Shown piece by piece: positions 32,569 to 34,570 of a DNA stretch of 34,570 nucleotides. Every line of letters begins with the position of its first letter. The stretch's first letter is position 1. A model generated the notes under the pieces. The model was not told where the DNA came from. It made no database searches and saw only the letters and a list, made by a program, of their open reading frames with translations. This DNA is from a bacterium D16-50 (GTDB lineage Bacteria > Bacillota > Clostridia > Lachnospirales > Lachnospiraceae), in the NCBI GenBank assembly GCA_003612485.1, contig RAZA01000040.1:1-34570 (forward strand), given 5' to 3'. A program made the translations under genes and the position numbers.

Positions 32569-32591
32569 CAAAATTCCTGAAAGAATGACAA
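32563..32591 (-). promoter_or_regulatory. Promoter of lipoprotein paralog 2
   Basis: On the minus strand, TTGTCA (32586-32591) and a perfect TATAAT (32563-32568) have a 17-bp spacer. Transcription would start near 32556, at the edge of the array, so the whole array becomes the 5' leader. Confidence 0.75.
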
Positions 32592-32592
32592 G

Positions 32593-32629
32593 AAAAAGCC
32601 GCCTATCCGTGGATTCTCGGCAGACGGCC
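32593..32629 (-). terminator. Terminator after the unknown membrane protein gene
   Basis: On the minus strand GCCGTCTG pairs, with G-T wobbles, with TAGGCGGC further on and is followed by TTTTTC. It directly precedes the -35 box of the lipoprotein promoter, insulating the two genes. Confidence 0.65.
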
Positions 32630-32691
32630 TCTTGCATGTGGCTAAATAAATATATTTCATTGTATAGCTTTAGAAAGGAAGATACTTGGCA

Positions 32692-33594
32692 TCATGTAGT
32701 CAGGAACTCCTTCAGCAACGCCTCCAGCTCCTCCTCCGTAACCGCAGCGGGATCCTCATTGGCAGCTCCGGCGTCTGCCGTGCTCAAAATCCCTGCCCCG
32801 TCAAAGGAGGGACGCAGAAGGTTTGCCTGCTGGGCCGACGGTTCCGGGCTCTGTATCATCGCCGGCGAGTCCTCCCCGCCTGCCGCCAGAGGGCTTTCTC
32901 CCACGTCCAGCCTATTGCCGATGGGCATCAGCTCCACCGTCCGTCTGGCCCGGCCCTGCACGGCCCTGCCGCTCCGGCCTCTGCCCTTGTCCCTTCTTCC
33001 TCCCTGCACTCTCCCGTAGCTCCCCTTCCTATCCTCTATGGCCGACTCGCCGTACAGCATTTCGATATCCTGTCTGGTGATGTCGATTCGGGGGGAAAGA
33101 TGGTTCTCCAGATAATCCACCAGATTCACCTTCAGAATCCGCTTCTTCCCCCGCACATCCACTATGGTGGATACGCTGAAGTACAGATACAGCCCGAAGA
33201 AGCTCACGATGTAGAAGGGCAGCACATCCCCCAGCGTTCTCCCGCCCATAATGCTCCTGCACACGCCGACGCCGGAAAATACCACCGACAGAAGCATCAG
33301 CTGCCCCGATAGGTGATACATGGTCTCGAAGGACATATGCCCAAGGGACATCCGGTTCAGGAACTTGTCCACAAAAATAGGAATATTGGCCACTCCATTG
33401 CTCAACTGGTAACAGCTGGCGAATTTTGTCTTGCACTGCTTCAGCAGCTTGTTCTCCGTGGAAGCCATATTGTCAGCCTCCTTTATCATGTTCCGGTAGA
33501 GCATTCCCAAGAGCATTCTCAGGGCGATGCTGGCTCCCAGACAAGTGAACATACAGATCGTTATCAGCTTTTCTTCCTGAAACACGCGAAACAT
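32692..33594 (-). CDS. Membrane protein of unknown function
   Basis: About 300 residues, not recognised. The N-terminal half has three hydrophobic helices (around ICMFTCLGASIALRMLLGML, LMLLSVVFSGVGVC and LPFYIVSFFGLYLYFSVS) with a conserved-looking loop between the first two that contains KQCKTKFASCYQLSNGVANI. The C-terminal 120 residues are hydrophilic and probably disordered, with a basic patch (RRDKGRGRSGRAVQGRARR) and an acidic end. The ATG at 33594 follows GGAGG at 6 nt and is preferred over the ATG at 33651. It appears to be monocistronic, with a terminator downstream. No domain or partner suggests a role. Confidence 0.75.
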   Translation of the reverse strand: MFRVFQEEKLITICMFTCLGASIALRMLLGMLYRNMIKEADNMASTENKLLKQCKTKFASCYQLSNGVANIPIFVDKFLNRMSLGHMSFETMYHLSGQLMLLSVVFSGVGVCRSIMGGRTLGDVLPFYIVSFFGLYLYFSVSTIVDVRGKKRILKVNLVDYLENHLSPRIDITRQDIEMLYGESAIEDRKGSYGRVQGGRRDKGRGRSGRAVQGRARRTVELMPIGNRLDVGESPLAAGGEDSPAMIQSPEPSAQQANLLRPSFDGAGILSTADAGAANEDPAAVTEEELEALLKEFLTT

Positions 33595-34177
33595 GTTGCG
33601 CCTCCTTTCATGCATCCGCCGCAGTCCTGTTCTGCCGTCTGCGCCGGCCATGCCGCCTGCCCGAATACGCCGTTCCTCTCACGGGGCCGTCCTCATGGGA
33701 AGACTTCCCGTATAATCAGTATAGCGTAAATATGTCCGTCTTTACAGAATTTTCCATCGCATTTTTCCCTTATTATCTGACATGAAACTACATTTTCCAG
33801 ACGTATACATGAGGCTAGAAAAACAAACAAGATTATTCGTGAGGTTGCGAAAAAAGGGGTTGAAGAGAACAAAGTGAGCGCAGAAATGCAGATGGCAATT
33901 GGGGCTGACTGCTTACATATGATACCCAGAAGCGAGAGGTACAAGCAGCGAAAGGAAAAAGAAGGAAGAGGACACATGAAGAGGCCATAAAGCGTTTGGA
34001 AGTTTGTTGGATCTGAAGAAAAGGGGGATTAGCAGTATGTTTGCCAAGAATTGTAAAATAAACCAGTGAAAATGTCAGTTGATTCAACCGGGATTCCGGG
34101 GTATAATGACAGTAAGGTCATATGCCTTTTGAGAATGGCCCGCATAAGCCCGGCAGGTACACAGAAGGAGGCGACCA
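33595..34177. other. Intergenic region with decayed coding traces
   Basis: A stretch of about 580 bp without an intact gene, turning AT-rich after about 33720. Near 33718-33723 the minus strand has TATACT, a possible -10 box for the 300-residue gene, but no good -35. On the plus strand a piece at about 33810-33990 reads EARKTNKIIREVAKKGVEEN and continues to MKRP followed by a stop, without a proper start. From about 34090 the plus strand carries scraps that may belong to the transposase remnant downstream. Confidence 0.45.
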
Positions 34178-34523
34178 GTGAATACAGAAATCAGCAATGC
34201 AGTGAATGTATGATGACATTCGGCGTGTCTTTTCCATATGGATCTGTATGAACATGGATGAGAACAGCATGGCATATGTTCATTTGGCAAAAGATAATCT
34301 ATTGGGTTCCTACCCATGGAAGGGTGGACTTGACTTGTTGAACATTGTCATGATTGGTATAGCGGATGAGCTTTCGGAGCATGATGCAAAGCATGAACTA
34401 CATCGTCTGCTGAATACACTACTGTCAATGAAATTGTCTGTTGACGAAAAATTGGACATCATGAAGAACGAGTACAGTATTTCTGTAGATGATAAATTAA
34501 GTCCAGCTAAGAAATGTCAATAG
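34178..34523 (+). pseudogene. C-terminal remnant of an Rpn/PD-(D/E)XK family transposase
   Basis: The plus-strand reading RRVFSIWICMNMDENSM, then LLGSYPWKGGLDLLNIVMIG, ELHRLLNTLLSMKLSVDEKL and IMKNEYSISVDD is the conserved C-terminal half of the Rpn family (recombination-promoting nuclease / PD-(D/E)XK transposase, PF12784-like) that is abundant in Lachnospiraceae. The N-terminal nuclease half is missing. A likely one- or two-base frameshift sits near 34200-34208: a preceding piece (NTEISNAVNV) from a GTG at 34178 joins only after a frame change. The ending (SPAKKCQ, then stop) departs from the family. It is a dead fragment; its AT-rich composition contrasts with the neighbouring genes. Confidence 0.7.
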
Positions 34524-34570
34524 GTAAAACGAAAAATGTTTAAAAAGTTTTTTTCAAGCAGTTAATGTAA

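Overview
The window looks like chromosomal DNA of a Gram-positive anaerobe of the class Clostridia, most likely a Lachnospiraceae member. Pointers are strong GGAGG ribosome-binding sites, TTGACA/TATAAT-type promoters, a roughly 50 percent or slightly higher GC content, a PerR/reverse-rubrerythrin/rubredoxin oxidative-stress cluster, lipoproteins with Gram-positive lipoboxes, and a VanG/VanT-type D-Ala-D-Ser gene pair. The assignment is inference from gene content; no 16S or ribosomal-protein gene is present.

Layout. 1-2540: three minus-strand genes (two unknown membrane-anchored proteins, then a 10-TM ArsP_2-type metal exporter cut by the window edge). 2640-2843: promoter and tRNA-Pro(CGG). 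3276-8700: a minus-strand run rsmF-like, rluA-like, AI-2E family, O-antigen-ligase-like. 9073-11522: a minus-strand sensor kinase and OmpR-type regulator with a VanS/VanR look. 11523-12149: a divergent promoter region holding a 71-bp palindromic repeat array. 12150-18442: a large solute-binding-like lipoprotein, then a VanG-like ligase and a VanT-like serine racemase. 18491-19997: perR, reverse rubrerythrin, rubredoxin and a strong terminator. 20071-23931: minus-strand operon of a small protein, an ATPase and a hybrid kinase. 23939-25324: luxS and mtnN. 25368-29981: GtrA-type protein, 2-hydroxyacid dehydrogenase, solitary C5 DNA methyltransferase and pgi. 30183-32591: a second solute-binding-like lipoprotein, paralogous to the first, whose leader is a 40-bp palindromic array. 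32692-33594: unknown membrane protein. 33595-34570: a gene-poor stretch with a decayed Rpn/PD-(D/E)XK transposase fragment.

How the parts fit. The kinase/regulator pair, the VanG-like ligase and the VanT-like racemase fit a module that makes D-Ala-D-Ser peptidoglycan ends, but no VanXY/VanX/VanY peptidase is present between or beside them. luxS and mtnN together recycle S-adenosylhomocysteine. perR, rubrerythrin and rubredoxin form a peroxide-detoxification unit.

The most unusual signal is repeat structure. Four intergenic tandem arrays (39, 65, 71 and 40 bp units) and one in-frame array inside rluA lie within 34.6 kb. The 71-bp and 40-bp arrays have unrelated stems but the same hairpin plan: long perfect arms around a 7-nt loop reading CGCCCTT or TGCCCTT in the sense of the adjacent lipoprotein gene. 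The two adjacent lipoprotein genes are paralogs of each other.
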